From NCBI RefSeq assembly GCF_900106945.1, contig NZ_FNNE01000010.1:1-64000 (forward strand): a DNA stretch of 64,000 nt, given 5' to 3'. Below the pieces are notes generated by a model. It made no database searches and had not been told where the DNA came from. It saw only the letters and a list, made by a program, of their open reading frames with translations. Shown piece after piece: positions 1-8,942 of the stretch; positions within the stretch are counted from its first letter, which is position 1, and each line of letters opens with the position of its first letter. Source of the DNA: Marinobacter mobilis. Its GTDB lineage: Bacteria; Pseudomonadota; Gammaproteobacteria; Pseudomonadales; Oleiphilaceae. A program made the position numbers and the translations under genes.

Positions 1-105
1 CGGCGCCACCGACACCCCCTGACGATGCAGCCAGCGGCACAACGCTGCCACTACCGTGCTCTTGCCGGCATCCGAGGTGGTGCCCTGGATCATTAAGGTG
101 GTCAT
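1..105 (-). CDS. cobQ: Cobyric acid synthase CobQ, N-terminal fragment (cut by window edge)
   Basis: Only the first 35 codons are inside the window. The ATG is at 105-103 and the frame stays open to base 1. The peptide starts [16 protein letters not shown], the P-loop-like N-terminus of the glutamine-dependent amidotransferase that converts adenosylcobyrinic a,c-diamide to adenosylcobyric acid. It sits 4 bp downstream of cobO in the same orientation, so it is very likely co-transcribed with the riboswitch-headed B12 run. The GTSDAGKS signature is typical of CobQ. The other P-loop amidotransferase in the pathway, CobB, is already present upstream, which supports CobQ over CobB. Confidence 0.88.
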   Translation of the reverse strand, partial: MTTLMIQGTTSDAGKSTVVAALCRWLHRQGVSVAP

Positions 106-109
106 GGGA

Positions 110-721
110 TTAGAGTTCCACGCCCTTCTGGGCCTTGATGCCCTGGTCCTTGAAGGCGTGCTTGACCACTTTCATTTCAGTCACGGTATCGGCCAGTTCG
201 ATCAGTTCCTTCGGTGCGTAGCGACCGGTCACGGTCACGTGCTGCATCTCCGGACGGTTGAACAGGTCGTCCAGTACCCGGTCGAGCTCCAGGTACTCGT
301 AACGCAGGGCGATATTGAGTTCGTCCAGCAGTACCATGTCGTAACTGGGGTCTTTCAGCATTTTGCTGGCAATCTCCCAGGCCGCTTCCGCCGCCGCTAC
401 ATCCTTCTGGCGATCCTGAGTGTCCCAGGTGTAGCCATCGCCCATAACGTGGTAATCCACATTGGGCAGGTTGCGGAAGAAGGTATCTTCGCCGGTGGTG
501 AACTTGCCCTTGATGAACTGCACCACGCCGACTTTCATGCCATGCCCCAGGGCCCTCGCCACCATACCGAAGCCGGAACTGCTCTTGCCCTTGCCGGGGC
601 CGGTCAGCACCAGCAGCACGCCCTTTTCACTCTGGGCACGTGCAATGCGCTCCTGCATGACTTTCTGCTTGGCCGCCATACGGCGGGCGTGGCGTTCAGG
701 GTCTTTGGCGTTCTCGCGCAT
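110..721 (-). CDS. cobO: Corrinoid adenosyltransferase CobO/BtuR
   Basis: 203 residues, the usual length for CobO/BtuR/CobA-type ATP:cob(I)alamin adenosyltransferases, which put the 5'-deoxyadenosyl ligand on reduced corrinoids in the cytoplasm. The P-loop is visible as GPGKGKSSS near residue 42, followed by [13 protein letters not shown] and the [15 protein letters not shown] motif (about residues 130-145) typical of this family. It lies between cobB and cobQ, with 4 bp to cobQ and about 40 bp to cobB, which fits adenosylation between a,c-diamidation and final amidation. It serves both synthesis and salvage of imported corrinoids. Confidence 0.95.
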   Translation of the reverse strand: MRENAKDPERHARRMAAKQKVMQERIARAQSEKGVLLVLTGPGKGKSSSGFGMVARALGHGMKVGVVQFIKGKFTTGEDTFFRNLPNVDYHVMGDGYTWDTQDRQKDVAAAEAAWEIASKMLKDPSYDMVLLDELNIALRYEYLELDRVLDDLFNRPEMQHVTVTGRYAPKELIELADTVTEMKVVKHAFKDQGIKAQKGVEL

Positions 722-760
722 GACAGTGTCCTCGTTTGAAATATAGGAAAGTGGGGAACG

Positions 761-2077
761 TTAGTAGGCTGTTAACGGCTGCCCGCGGAACAGCGCTGCT
801 ACCAGTGCCGGTGCCGAGGGGAAATAGCCGTGGAAATAGGTGGCGGTGAGGCTACCGGCATGGAACACCGGCTCCGCCTCGGTGCCCGCCAGCTTGCGGG
901 TACAGGCCAGCGGCGGCAGCTCAGTTTCCAGACGGGAGTGGTGGTAGGTGTGGCCTCGCAGCTCGCCCTCATCCGCCCTCAGACTTTGTAGCCCTAGGCC
1001 CTGCAGACGGCCTTCCATGATCGCCCGCCCTGCCAGCAGGCCCAGCATCGGGTGAGGCTGACCGTCCCTGTCGACCAGTTCGCTGGCGCAAGCCATCAGC
1101 CCGCCACATTCCGCCAGGATCGGCTTACCGGCGTGATGGAACGCGCGGATCGAGGCCATCATGGACGTATTGGCCGCCAGGGTAGCGGCATGCAGCTCCG
1201 GGTAACCGCCGGGGAGCCAGAGCGCGTCGACCTCCGGCAGCTGAGCGTCGCTCAGCGGGGAGAAATAGGTCAGGGTTGCGCCCTGGGCTTCCAGCAGGTC
1301 GACATTAGCGCGGTAGATGAAAGCAAAGGCCGCATCCCGGGCAATGCCAATGCGAACACCGTCCAGCAGCCGGGTCGGCGGCGCAGGGTGTTCTGCGGTC
1401 AGGGTTACGGTGGCGGGCAAACGATCCAGCCCGGCCTTGGCCAGCACCGCCGCGGCGGCGTCCAGCTGCTGGTCGAGATGCGCCAGTTCAGACGCCTGCA
1501 CCAGCCCGAGGTGCCGATCAGGGATCGCCATGGCCTCGTCACGGGGAATTGCCCCCAGCAGCTCAATACCGTCAGGCAGGCTCGCCGCCAGCATCTCACC
1601 GTGGCGGGGACTGCCGATGCGATTGGCAATCACCTGCCCGATCTTCACATCCGGGCGAAAGCTGGCCAGCCCGAGGGCGACCGCGCCAAAAGTCTGCGCC
1701 ATGCCGCGGGCATCAATCACCGGCAACACCGGCAACCCGGCCAGCGCGGCCAGGTCGGCGCTGGACGGATCGCCATCAAACAGTCCCATAGCACCTTCCA
1801 CCAGCACCAGGTCCGCGTCCCGGGCAGCCTCAGCCAGACGCCAGTGGCATTCGGCCTCACCGGTCATCCACGGATGCAGCTGATACACAGGTTGCCCCGA
1901 GGCCACCTCAAGCACCATCGGGTCCAGGTAATCCGGGCCATGCTTGAATACCCGCACCTTGCGCCCGGCATTACGGTGCAGACGAGCCAGCGCCGCGGTG
2001 ACGATGGATTTTCCCTGGCCGGAGCCAGGGGCCGTGATCAGGGCCGCCGGCGCCTGGCCGGTAATGATGTCAGTCAC
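761..2077 (-). CDS. cobB: Cobyrinic acid a,c-diamide synthase CobB
   Basis: 438 residues with a GTG start at 2077. The N-terminal P-loop-like motif APGSGQGKSIVT (about residues 16-27) belongs to the ATP-dependent dethiobiotin-synthetase-like domain. The C-terminal half carries a glutamine amidotransferase domain with LPGGYPELHA and the nucleophile motif LAECGGLM (about residues 318-325). The enzyme amidates the a and c side chains of cobyrinic acid (aerobic route), or of cob(II)yrinic acid in salvage. The start lies 9 bp after the btuD stop, so the biosynthetic genes follow directly behind the uptake genes in one transcription unit. Confidence 0.94.
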   Translation of the reverse strand: MTDIITGQAPAALITAPGSGQGKSIVTAALARLHRNAGRKVRVFKHGPDYLDPMVLEVASGQPVYQLHPWMTGEAECHWRLAEAARDADLVLVEGAMGLFDGDPSSADLAALAGLPVLPVIDARGMAQTFGAVALGLASFRPDVKIGQVIANRIGSPRHGEMLAASLPDGIELLGAIPRDEAMAIPDRHLGLVQASELAHLDQQLDAAAAVLAKAGLDRLPATVTLTAEHPAPPTRLLDGVRIGIARDAAFAFIYRANVDLLEAQGATLTYFSPLSDAQLPEVDALWLPGGYPELHAATLAANTSMMASIRAFHHAGKPILAECGGLMACASELVDRDGQPHPMLGLLAGRAIMEGRLQGLGLQSLRADEGELRGHTYHHSRLETELPPLACTRKLAGTEAEPVFHAGSLTATYFHGYFPSAPALVAALFRGQPLTAY

Positions 2078-2086
2078 AGGATCTCC

Positions 2087-2854
2087 TCAGCGCACCGGCA
2101 CAAACACCGGCGCGCCATCCAGTTCAGTGGTAGCCAGACGCTGGCCATAGAGACGCTCCAGCGCATCCGGGACCAGCATTCGCTCAACGGGTCCCCAGCA
2201 GGCTTCGCCGTCGGGGTAAAGCAACAGTACATGACTGCACCAGCGGGCCGCGAGATTCAGATCGTGCAGGCACATGAACACAGCCTTGCCATGACCGGCC
2301 TCTTCGGTCAGCAGCTCCATGACGGCAATCTGGTGATGCAGGTCGAGATGGTTGGTGGGCTCATCCGCCAGCCAGATGGCCGGAGACTGGGTCAGCACGG
2401 TGGCGATGGCCACCCGCTGACGCTCACCGCCAGACAGGGTACTGACCAGACGACTGGCCAGGTGCGCCACATCAAGCCGGCTGAGCGCCTGCTGTGCCAG
2501 TTTGAGGTCGTCGGCGGACTCCATCTGCCAGCTCGACAGGAACGGGTGGCGTCCGATCAGCGCCGTTTCCAGTACGGTGGCCGGAAAGCCGTCCTGACGC
2601 TCCTGGAACACCAGCCCCAGATGGCGGGCAATGGTCCGACGTTTCTGCTCCGCCAGCGGCTGGTCATCCAGCAACACGGCGCCGCTGCGGGGCGCACGCA
2701 GGCCCGCCAGGGTATGCATCAGGGTGGTCTTGCCTGCGCCGTTCGGGCCCAGTACGCCCCAGATCTGGCCGGGCTCGACCTGCAGGCTCAGCGCCCGGCC
2801 ATCGGCGCGGTCGGGGACATCAATGATCAGGTCCGCGGTTCGCAGCTGGCTCAT
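2087..2854 (-). CDS. btuD: B12/corrinoid ABC transporter ATPase BtuD
   Basis: 255 residues, a FecE/BtuD-type ABC ATPase. Walker A is GPNGAGKTT (about residues 36-44), the signature is LSGGERQRV, Walker B is IWLADEPTNHLD, and the switch histidine lies in CLHDLNLAARW. It powers import of corrinoid across the inner membrane through BtuC. Its ATG overlaps the btuC stop by one base (TGATG), indicating translational coupling. The riboswitch far upstream and the adjacent btuF, btuC and btuB favour corrinoid over heme or ferrisiderophore as the cargo. Confidence 0.92.
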   Translation of the reverse strand: MSQLRTADLIIDVPDRADGRALSLQVEPGQIWGVLGPNGAGKTTLMHTLAGLRAPRSGAVLLDDQPLAEQKRRTIARHLGLVFQERQDGFPATVLETALIGRHPFLSSWQMESADDLKLAQQALSRLDVAHLASRLVSTLSGGERQRVAIATVLTQSPAIWLADEPTNHLDLHHQIAVMELLTEEAGHGKAVFMCLHDLNLAARWCSHVLLLYPDGEACWGPVERMLVPDALERLYGQRLATTELDGAPVFVPVR

Positions 2855-3822
2855 CAGCGGCTCCGGTACAGCAGCAACAGGAAGGTGGGTACACCGAGCA
2901 GGGCGGTAATCACCCCGACCGGCAACTGTTCAGGGGCAATGATGGTTCGCGCCAGGGTATCTGCAAGCATCAGCAGGATGCCACCGGCCAGGGCACAGGC
3001 GGGCAGGATCAGGCGCTGGTCGTTGCCCAGCACCAGCCGCAGCATGTGCGGCACCACCAGCCCGACAAAACCGATACTGCCCGCCGTGGTCACTGCCACC
3101 GCCGTCAGCAGGCTGGCCACCACGTACACCGTCCATTCCAGCGGACGCACGGCCACGCCAAGGGCCGCTGCCTGCAGCGGCCCCCGGGCCAGTACATTGA
3201 GGCTTCGGCCCAGCGGCACCACCAGCAGACACGCCAGCGCCAGCAGCACCAGCGCCAGCGATGGGGTACCGGCGTAGGACAAGTCGCCCATCAACCAATA
3301 CAGCATGCCCGGAAGCCGCTCCGCGGGACTGATCGCCAGCATCAGGGTAATCACCGCACCCCAGCCAGCCGCCACCACCACGCCGGTCAGCAACAACCGC
3401 GATGGCGTCCAGCTGCCAGTACCATGGGCCAGCCCAAACACCAGAAGGGTCGCGACCATCGCGCCGGCAAAGGCTGAACCGGAAACCATCAGACCACCGA
3501 CCCCGGCCAGCATGGCCAGCAGAGCGCCAACAGCGGCCCCGCCAGACAATCCCAGCACGTAGGGATCCGCCAGCGGATTGCGCAGCAGCACCTGCATCAA
3601 CGCACCGGCCACCGCCAGCAGGCCACCCGTGGCCAGCGCCGCCAGCGTCCGCGGTACCCGCAGTTCCAGAATCAGGGTCCGTTGCAATTGGGTGCCTTCG
3701 CCGGTCAACACCGCCCACACGTCCGCCACCCCGACCGAGGCACTGCCCACGGTCACCGACAACAGAAAGGCGGCCAAAGCCGCCAGTGCCAGCAGCATCA
3801 ATGGTAGCCAGTAACGGCCCAT
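2854..3822 (-). CDS. btuC: B12/corrinoid ABC transporter permease BtuC (FecCD family)
   Basis: 322 residues from the ATG at 3822. A TTG one codon further upstream is open but unlikely to be the start. The protein is highly hydrophobic, with about ten membrane segments, and shows FecCD-family landmarks such as LRVPRTLAALATGG, RNPLADPYVLGLSGGA and GFVGLVVPHMLRLVLG. As a dimer it forms the channel that receives corrinoid from BtuF and is driven by BtuD. It lies 33 bp after btuF and overlaps btuD by one base. Confidence 0.93.
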   Translation of the reverse strand: MGRYWLPLMLLALAALAAFLLSVTVGSASVGVADVWAVLTGEGTQLQRTLILELRVPRTLAALATGGLLAVAGALMQVLLRNPLADPYVLGLSGGAAVGALLAMLAGVGGLMVSGSAFAGAMVATLLVFGLAHGTGSWTPSRLLLTGVVVAAGWGAVITLMLAISPAERLPGMLYWLMGDLSYAGTPSLALVLLALACLLVVPLGRSLNVLARGPLQAAALGVAVRPLEWTVYVVASLLTAVAVTTAGSIGFVGLVVPHMLRLVLGNDQRLILPACALAGGILLMLADTLARTIIAPEQLPVGVITALLGVPTFLLLLYRSR

Positions 3823-3855
3823 CAACCGCCCCTCCGCAACCGGGACAACCCACCC

Positions 3856-4746
3856 TCAGCGCCGGCCACGGGCAATCTCCAGTTTCTGGCAGAACAGTTC
3901 ACTGCCCTGCAACATCCTCGGGGTAGGTCGCTGGATCAGCGACGGCGGTACAAAAAACAGATTCCCAACACGGGTGGCATCAAGGCTGCTGTAGTTCTGC
4001 CAGCGATCCAGCCAAGCCCGGTTTTCCTCCCCCATGCCACCGGCCAGAATCGCCTCCGGATTGGCTTCCAGCACCGCTTCATCACTGATTCGCGGCACCA
4101 GCCGTGGCAACTCACCAAACACGTTATAACCGCCACACAGGGCGATCACCTTGCCGATCAGGTGCTGGTTGTTCACTGTCATCAACGGCTCGTCCCAGAC
4201 CTGATAGAACACCGGCACCGGGGCTCGATCACTGTAACGTGCCGCCAGCTCCGCCATGCCGGTCCGGAAGCGCTCAGCCTCGGCCCAGCCCTCGGCTTCG
4301 GTCCCGGCGAGGGTCGCAAGGCGCTCGATCACCGACGACACATCCTCAAAGTCCCGGGGTTCGATGGAAAACACCGGCAACCCCAGATTACGGATGGTCT
4401 GTATCTGTTCCTGAGGGTTGCCGGTCACCCAGGCAATCACCAGATCCGGCTGCAGCGAGATCAGCTTTTCCAGATCAAGGCGGGTATGGCTGCCCACCGA
4501 GGCCACCGTTTTCGCTTCCGGGGGATAGTCGCTCCAGGCCACCACCGCCACCACCTGGTCACCGGCACCGGCGGACCACAACAGTTCCGAGGCGCCCGGC
4601 GACAACCCGGCAATACGCTGGGCTGGCGCCGGCAGGCACACCTGCTGGCCGGTATCATCCGTTGCACAGACCCCGGCATGAGCAGGCAGGACCGGCAGCA
4701 CCGCCAGCAGCAACGCGGTCAGCCCCTGTTTGATCAGTTTTGGCAT
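3856..4746 (-). CDS. btuF: Periplasmic corrinoid-binding protein BtuF
   Basis: 296 residues with a Sec signal peptide (LLLAVLPVLPAHA, cleavage near residue 24). The mature protein has the class III helical-backbone binding-protein pattern: RIAGLSPGASELLWSAGA, SVGSHTRLDLEKLISLQPDLVIAW, and a C-terminal FFVPPSLIQRPTPRML. It delivers cobalamin or its precursors from the outer-membrane receptor to BtuCD. The start codon lies inside the last codons of the CobN-like gene (13 bp overlap), so the two are probably translationally coupled. Confidence 0.92.
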   Translation of the reverse strand: MPKLIKQGLTALLLAVLPVLPAHAGVCATDDTGQQVCLPAPAQRIAGLSPGASELLWSAGAGDQVVAVVAWSDYPPEAKTVASVGSHTRLDLEKLISLQPDLVIAWVTGNPQEQIQTIRNLGLPVFSIEPRDFEDVSSVIERLATLAGTEAEGWAEAERFRTGMAELAARYSDRAPVPVFYQVWDEPLMTVNNQHLIGKVIALCGGYNVFGELPRLVPRISDEAVLEANPEAILAGGMGEENRAWLDRWQNYSSLDATRVGNLFFVPPSLIQRPTPRMLQGSELFCQKLEIARGRR

Positions 4747-7700
4747 AGTTCCAATTGGATTCCTGTCTGGCGGCAGAGACGAGACTGCAGAGGCAGACTG
4801 TCCAGTGGCGCACCGCCCTTGCGGGCATTATCAAACGCTTCCCGCTGGGCCGGGTCCAGTTGCCCGGACACCCAGTCCATCAGCGGGTGATCGGGCCGGG
4901 TATGGCCGTCGCCGGGCAGGCCGTGATCGATCACGTTCTGGGCAAAATCCTCCACCAGCGGCTCCAGGGTCAGCCAGCTGGTTTCCCAGTAGCCTCGCTT
5001 CGCGGCCAGCAGCGCCGTTGCCTGCATGTGTGTCTTGACGTGGACATTGTTGCCCTCCGACAGGAAATCATCCAGCCCAATGTTGTGACGATCCTGAAAA
5101 TACACTTGGTTGACCTCATCCCACACCCACGACTTCACCACCTGAGGACTGGTGATCTGCCAGCCCCACAGGTTGTCGAGGAAGTCGCTACCCATGGTAC
5201 GGGCACCCGCGTAATCATGATCCATCAGCGGCCGGATCCACTGGGGATTGAGGTTGCGGGACTGCAATTCCTGCAGCAACGCCCGCTGCAGGCTCTGAAC
5301 CCTGGGGTTGTCCGGATTGGCATACTGCAAGACCCGGTTCTCCGGCGGCTGACCACGCACCCGTTCGACGGCGTTGGACAGTCCGCCCTGGTAATCAAAA
5401 CCATCGTCATTGTCGATCAGGCCATAGAGATGACTGGCCCGGCCCAGGTAGGTGCGGTCCACACGCGCCAGCAGCAGGTCGAACATCCGGTGTTCTGCTT
5501 CCCCCTGGCGACGGCTGCCATAGGCGTGCCCCATACGCCGGCGGTAGGCATCCGCCAGCTCATCGCGACTGTTCCAGGCCCCGGTCCGGGTGGCCAGTCG
5601 GTTGACGCCAGCGCCATAGGCTCCGGGGGCGGTACCAAAGACTCGCAACGAGGCCAGCCCACCGGCTTCAGCGGCACTGACGCCGGAGGCCAGCAGCTGG
5701 CGGGTATCGGCCAGCCAGCGGGCGGCAACCCGGTTCACCGCCAGCGGCTCGGAACCACGCTCGGCCATCCCCTCCGGCAAGGTGGACAGCACAGCTGTCA
5801 GCGCCGCGTCCAGCTCAGGGTGCAGGGCCACAATGGTATCGGCGGAACCGGCCAGCGCCAGCAGCACCGCCTGATCCAGCCATTCCAGTTGATTGCCGTA
5901 AAGATCCCGGAACAGGCCAGAGGTTGTAAACAGCACATCCCGGCGCTCGCTGTACGCCTGTTCCGGCCCTACGGGCAAGCGTTCCAGCCCCTTAACGATA
6001 CCGCGGGAATTCCACACCGGCCGGATCCCCAGCAGCTGCAACCCAAACGCCACCATGACCCCTTCATCGCGAACGGTGTCGGAAGCCCACAGCACCAGCG
6101 CGTCACTGCCATCGTCTTCGGCACGATCCTGACGACGGGCCTCAGTGGCCAGTTCTTCAGCCAGGCTCCAGGCCACCCGGGTTGGGATCAGGTCGCCGGA
6201 GAGGGCATGGAAGTTTCGGCCGGTAGGCAGCACCGCCGGGGTCCGCAACGGGTCATTGCCCTCACCGGGCTCAACGAAGCGACCCGACAGGCCTGCCAGC
6301 AAAGCCGCCTTCTCAGCCGCCGGTGACGCCGTCAGCTGCGCTCGCCAATGCTCCGGCACCACACCGGTTTCACCCGCCATTGAGGCCAGCATGGTATCAA
6401 TGGCGTCAGTATCCCAGTCACGGCCCAGCACATGCAGGCCCAGGGGCATGAACTGCTCCTGGACATCGGTGACATAATGCCCGGCCTCATGGACCAGCAG
6501 ATCTTCGGAGATGGTATCCAGCGATACGGCGTCTGCGGCCAGTCCAGCCTCGCTGGCAATGGTTTGCTCTATGGTTTCGGTCAGGTTGAGCTGACGGATC
6601 TTCTGGCGCAGCAATTCAACCGCGCGACGGCGGGTGGGGCTGTTGGGCGCCACCGAGGCTTCGTAAGTCTCCACCAGCTGACGAATCTCCAGCAGTTCAT
6701 CGTAAAGCTCGGTCGCCGCCAGTGGTGGCGTCAGATGGCTAATCATCACCGCCAGCGCCCGGCGCTTGGCCTGAATACCTTCACCGACACCATCGACGAT
6801 ATAGGGGTAAAGCAGCGGCAGGTTGCCACTCAACAGTTCCGGATAATCATCCTCGGTTAGCGCCGCCCGCCGCCGGGGCAGAAACTCCCGTGTGGAATGG
6901 CGGCCCACATAGACCAGGGCATCGGCATCGAACTGACTCCGGAGCCAGTAATAGAACGCCACATACTGATGGGTCGGCGGGAACGTGGTATTGGCGTGAA
7001 GCAGTTCCTCGTCCACTTCCCAGCCGCGCGGGGGCTGGGGGCCAAGGAAGACATTGCCAAAGCGCAGTCCCGGGAAGATCAGGTCGTTGTCCACCACCAT
7101 CGACCGGCCCGGAGCCGGTCCCCAGCCGGACAAGCCGGGAAACCCGCTGGCCAGCAGGTCATCGCGGGCGCCATCCACCTCGGCACGACCTCCGCCTTCA
7201 TTGAGCCTTTCAAGCCACTGACTGTGGTAGTCATCCAGCCGTTCCACCGCCAGCGGCCGCGCCGGATGGTTGAGGTTTTCCAGCAGGTGGCGCAGGTCAC
7301 GGATACCACGATCCAGCAGCGCCAGCGCGATGTCGTGCTCACCCGCGACGAACGCCTGATGCAGGCGTTCGTGCAGATACCCCACCGGACCACTGACCAT
7401 CTCCGCCTGAACCACGGCAGGCAGTGTCTGGAAATAGGCCTGGTAGCTATTGGCATCCATGGAGGCCACCTGCGGCGCCATCTCCCGCAGCGCACGGGGA
7501 TCGTCCGGAAGACTGATCCCCCGCTGCTGGATCAGCTCCAGCAGCGCCTGCGGGGATGCCGGCAGCGGTCCGGTCTGGTAGCCTTCGGCCTGCAGCCAGT
7601 GCAGCATTTCCCACAACGATGCCGGCACATCAAGGCTGTCGGCACCGATGTTCTGACGGCCGGGGGGATGGTTGTAGTAGATCAGGGCAACCCGCTTATC

Positions 7701-8939
7701 AGCGTTGTCCTGCGCCTGAAGCCGTTGCCACCGGTGCAGGCGTTCCACCAGTGCGGACACCCGCTCCGGCACGGGCGTGGTCAGGGTCAGACGAACCCCG
7801 GTGCGTTCATCAATCAGCGGCGGTCTCGCCACCGCCAGCGCCATGGGCTGGCTGACGCCCTGCAGTTCCGGCATCGCCAACTGGTAATGCACCGAGTCTG
7901 CCGGCAGGCCATCCACCGACAACCGCCACTGGCTCTCAGTAAGGTCACTCAGGCGCAGGCCCTTGATGACCGGCACGTTCAACCCGGCCAGGGCCTCGGT
8001 CACCGTTTCCCGACCCTCACCACCGCCAATCACGAAATCCTGCAGACTGACCAGACCGGCCAGGGACGCGCTGCCCACACTACTCGGCAACGAAGCCAAT
8101 GCCTGGGCGCTGGCACCACCCCAGCGGGCAAGGATGGCGAAACACTGGATATGCCGTTGTTCGAGCTGCCAGCACAGCTGATCCAGCAACGCCCGGTCAC
8201 CGGGCCGGTCGCCACTGTCGAGATCCAGCAACGCCACCACCGGCCCGTCGGTCAGCCCGAGGGCATCCGCCAGCTCCGTGGTCTGGCCATTCCGGTAGTA
8301 ACGAATGGCAGCCCGGGGGCTGGGTGCAGGTACGGCCAGCGGCTGGCCCGCCTGGACCAGCATCCAGGCCATCAGGTTGGCCAGATGTTCTGGCGTACGC
8401 CCCTGATAATAGGCCCGCCCCTGCAACCACCGCGCCTGATCAGGAAAGCCGGTCTGTTGCTGGCGAAGATGGTCCAGCGCTGCGACGTTGGCCTCCGGCG
8501 CGGCCACCACCGCATCCAGCTCCGCCTTGCCGAGGTTCGCCAACGGCCACTGCTCATCCAGATAGGACAACCGCACCAGTCGCCGGTCACTGTTGATCGC
8601 CAGTACCGGCAACGGTCGCTGGCCGATGCGAGCACGCACCCCGCGCTCCAGACGCTCGACCTGGTCACCGAACACCGCCGCCAGCAGCAAGGCATCCGCC
8701 CCGGCCAGCAACTGTTCCAGCTGGGGATCTGTCAGCGATGCCAGCTGCACCGGCGTACGCAACATCACCTTGTGGTCCGGGTGCTGATCGACAAAGGCGT
8801 GGGCCCCGGCGGCCAGTTCGGCAGCCGAGCGCTCAGATACCACACCCACCACGGTAGCCGCACTGGCCCACAGGGGCACCAGCGCCAGCCAGCCGAGCAG
8901 GATGCCGGCTATCCCGCCGGCACGGATTCGGCCCACCAT
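4734..8939 (-). CDS. cobN: Exported CobN-like chelatase large subunit
   Basis: 1401 residues of the CobN/BchH family, which normally insert cobalt into hydrogenobyrinic a,c-diamide in the cytoplasm with AAA partners. Family core motifs are visible but changed: GRHSTREFLPR where typical CobN has G-K-HGT-EWLPG, then LLYPYIVDGVGEGIQAKRR and SHLTPPL. Unusually, the N-terminus reads as a Sec signal peptide: MVGRIR, a hydrophobic run of about 18 residues, then LWASA before ATVVG. The gene lies 3 bp after btuB and overlaps btuF, i.e. inside the uptake block. No cobS/cobT or chlI/chlD partner is nearby. I infer a periplasmic corrinoid- or metal-handling protein, comparable to HmuS-type CobN homologues in heme uptake loci. 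Ordinary cytoplasmic cobaltochelatase remains the alternative. Confidence 0.85.
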   Translation of the reverse strand: MVGRIRAGGIAGILLGWLALVPLWASAATVVGVVSERSAAELAAGAHAFVDQHPDHKVMLRTPVQLASLTDPQLEQLLAGADALLLAAVFGDQVERLERGVRARIGQRPLPVLAINSDRRLVRLSYLDEQWPLANLGKAELDAVVAAPEANVAALDHLRQQQTGFPDQARWLQGRAYYQGRTPEHLANLMAWMLVQAGQPLAVPAPSPRAAIRYYRNGQTTELADALGLTDGPVVALLDLDSGDRPGDRALLDQLCWQLEQRHIQCFAILARWGGASAQALASLPSSVGSASLAGLVSLQDFVIGGGEGRETVTEALAGLNVPVIKGLRLSDLTESQWRLSVDGLPADSVHYQLAMPELQGVSQPMALAVARPPLIDERTGVRLTLTTPVPERVSALVERLHRWQRLQAQDNADKRVALIYYNHPPGRQNIGADSLDVPASLWEMLHWLQAEGYQTGPLPASPQALLELIQQRGISLPDDPRALREMAPQVASMDANSYQAYFQTLPAVVQAEMVSGPVGYLHERLHQAFVAGEHDIALALLDRGIRDLRHLLENLNHPARPLAVERLDDYHSQWLERLNEGGGRAEVDGARDDLLASGFPGLSGWGPAPGRSMVVDNDLIFPGLRFGNVFLGPQPPRGWEVDEELLHANTTFPPTHQYVAFYYWLRSQFDADALVYVGRHSTREFLPRRRAALTEDDYPELLSGNLPLLYPYIVDGVGEGIQAKRRALAVMISHLTPPLAATELYDELLEIRQLVETYEASVAPNSPTRRRAVELLRQKIRQLNLTETIEQTIASEAGLAADAVSLDTISEDLLVHEAGHYVTDVQEQFMPLGLHVLGRDWDTDAIDTMLASMAGETGVVPEHWRAQLTASPAAEKAALLAGLSGRFVEPGEGNDPLRTPAVLPTGRNFHALSGDLIPTRVAWSLAEELATEARRQDRAEDDGSDALVLWASDTVRDEGVMVAFGLQLLGIRPVWNSRGIVKGLERLPVGPEQAYSERRDVLFTTSGLFRDLYGNQLEWLDQAVLLALAGSADTIVALHPELDAALTAVLSTLPEGMAERGSEPLAVNRVAARWLADTRQLLASGVSAAEAGGLASLRVFGTAPGAYGAGVNRLATRTGAWNSRDELADAYRRRMGHAYGSRRQGEAEHRMFDLLLARVDRTYLGRASHLYGLIDNDDGFDYQGGLSNAVERVRGQPPENRVLQYANPDNPRVQSLQRALLQELQSRNLNPQWIRPLMDHDYAGARTMGSDFLDNLWGWQITSPQVVKSWVWDEVNQVYFQDRHNIGLDDFLSEGNNVHVKTHMQATALLAAKRGYWETSWLTLEPLVEDFAQNVIDHGLPGDGHTRPDHPLMDWVSGQLDPAQREAFDNARKGGAPLDSLPLQSRLCRQTGIQLELCQN

Positions 8940-8942
8940 GAC

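Noticed and set aside
1052..3277. 741-codon plus-strand frame opposite cobB/btuD/btuC
   Set aside because: Same kind of antisense shadow. The real genes on the other strand have clear motifs throughout.
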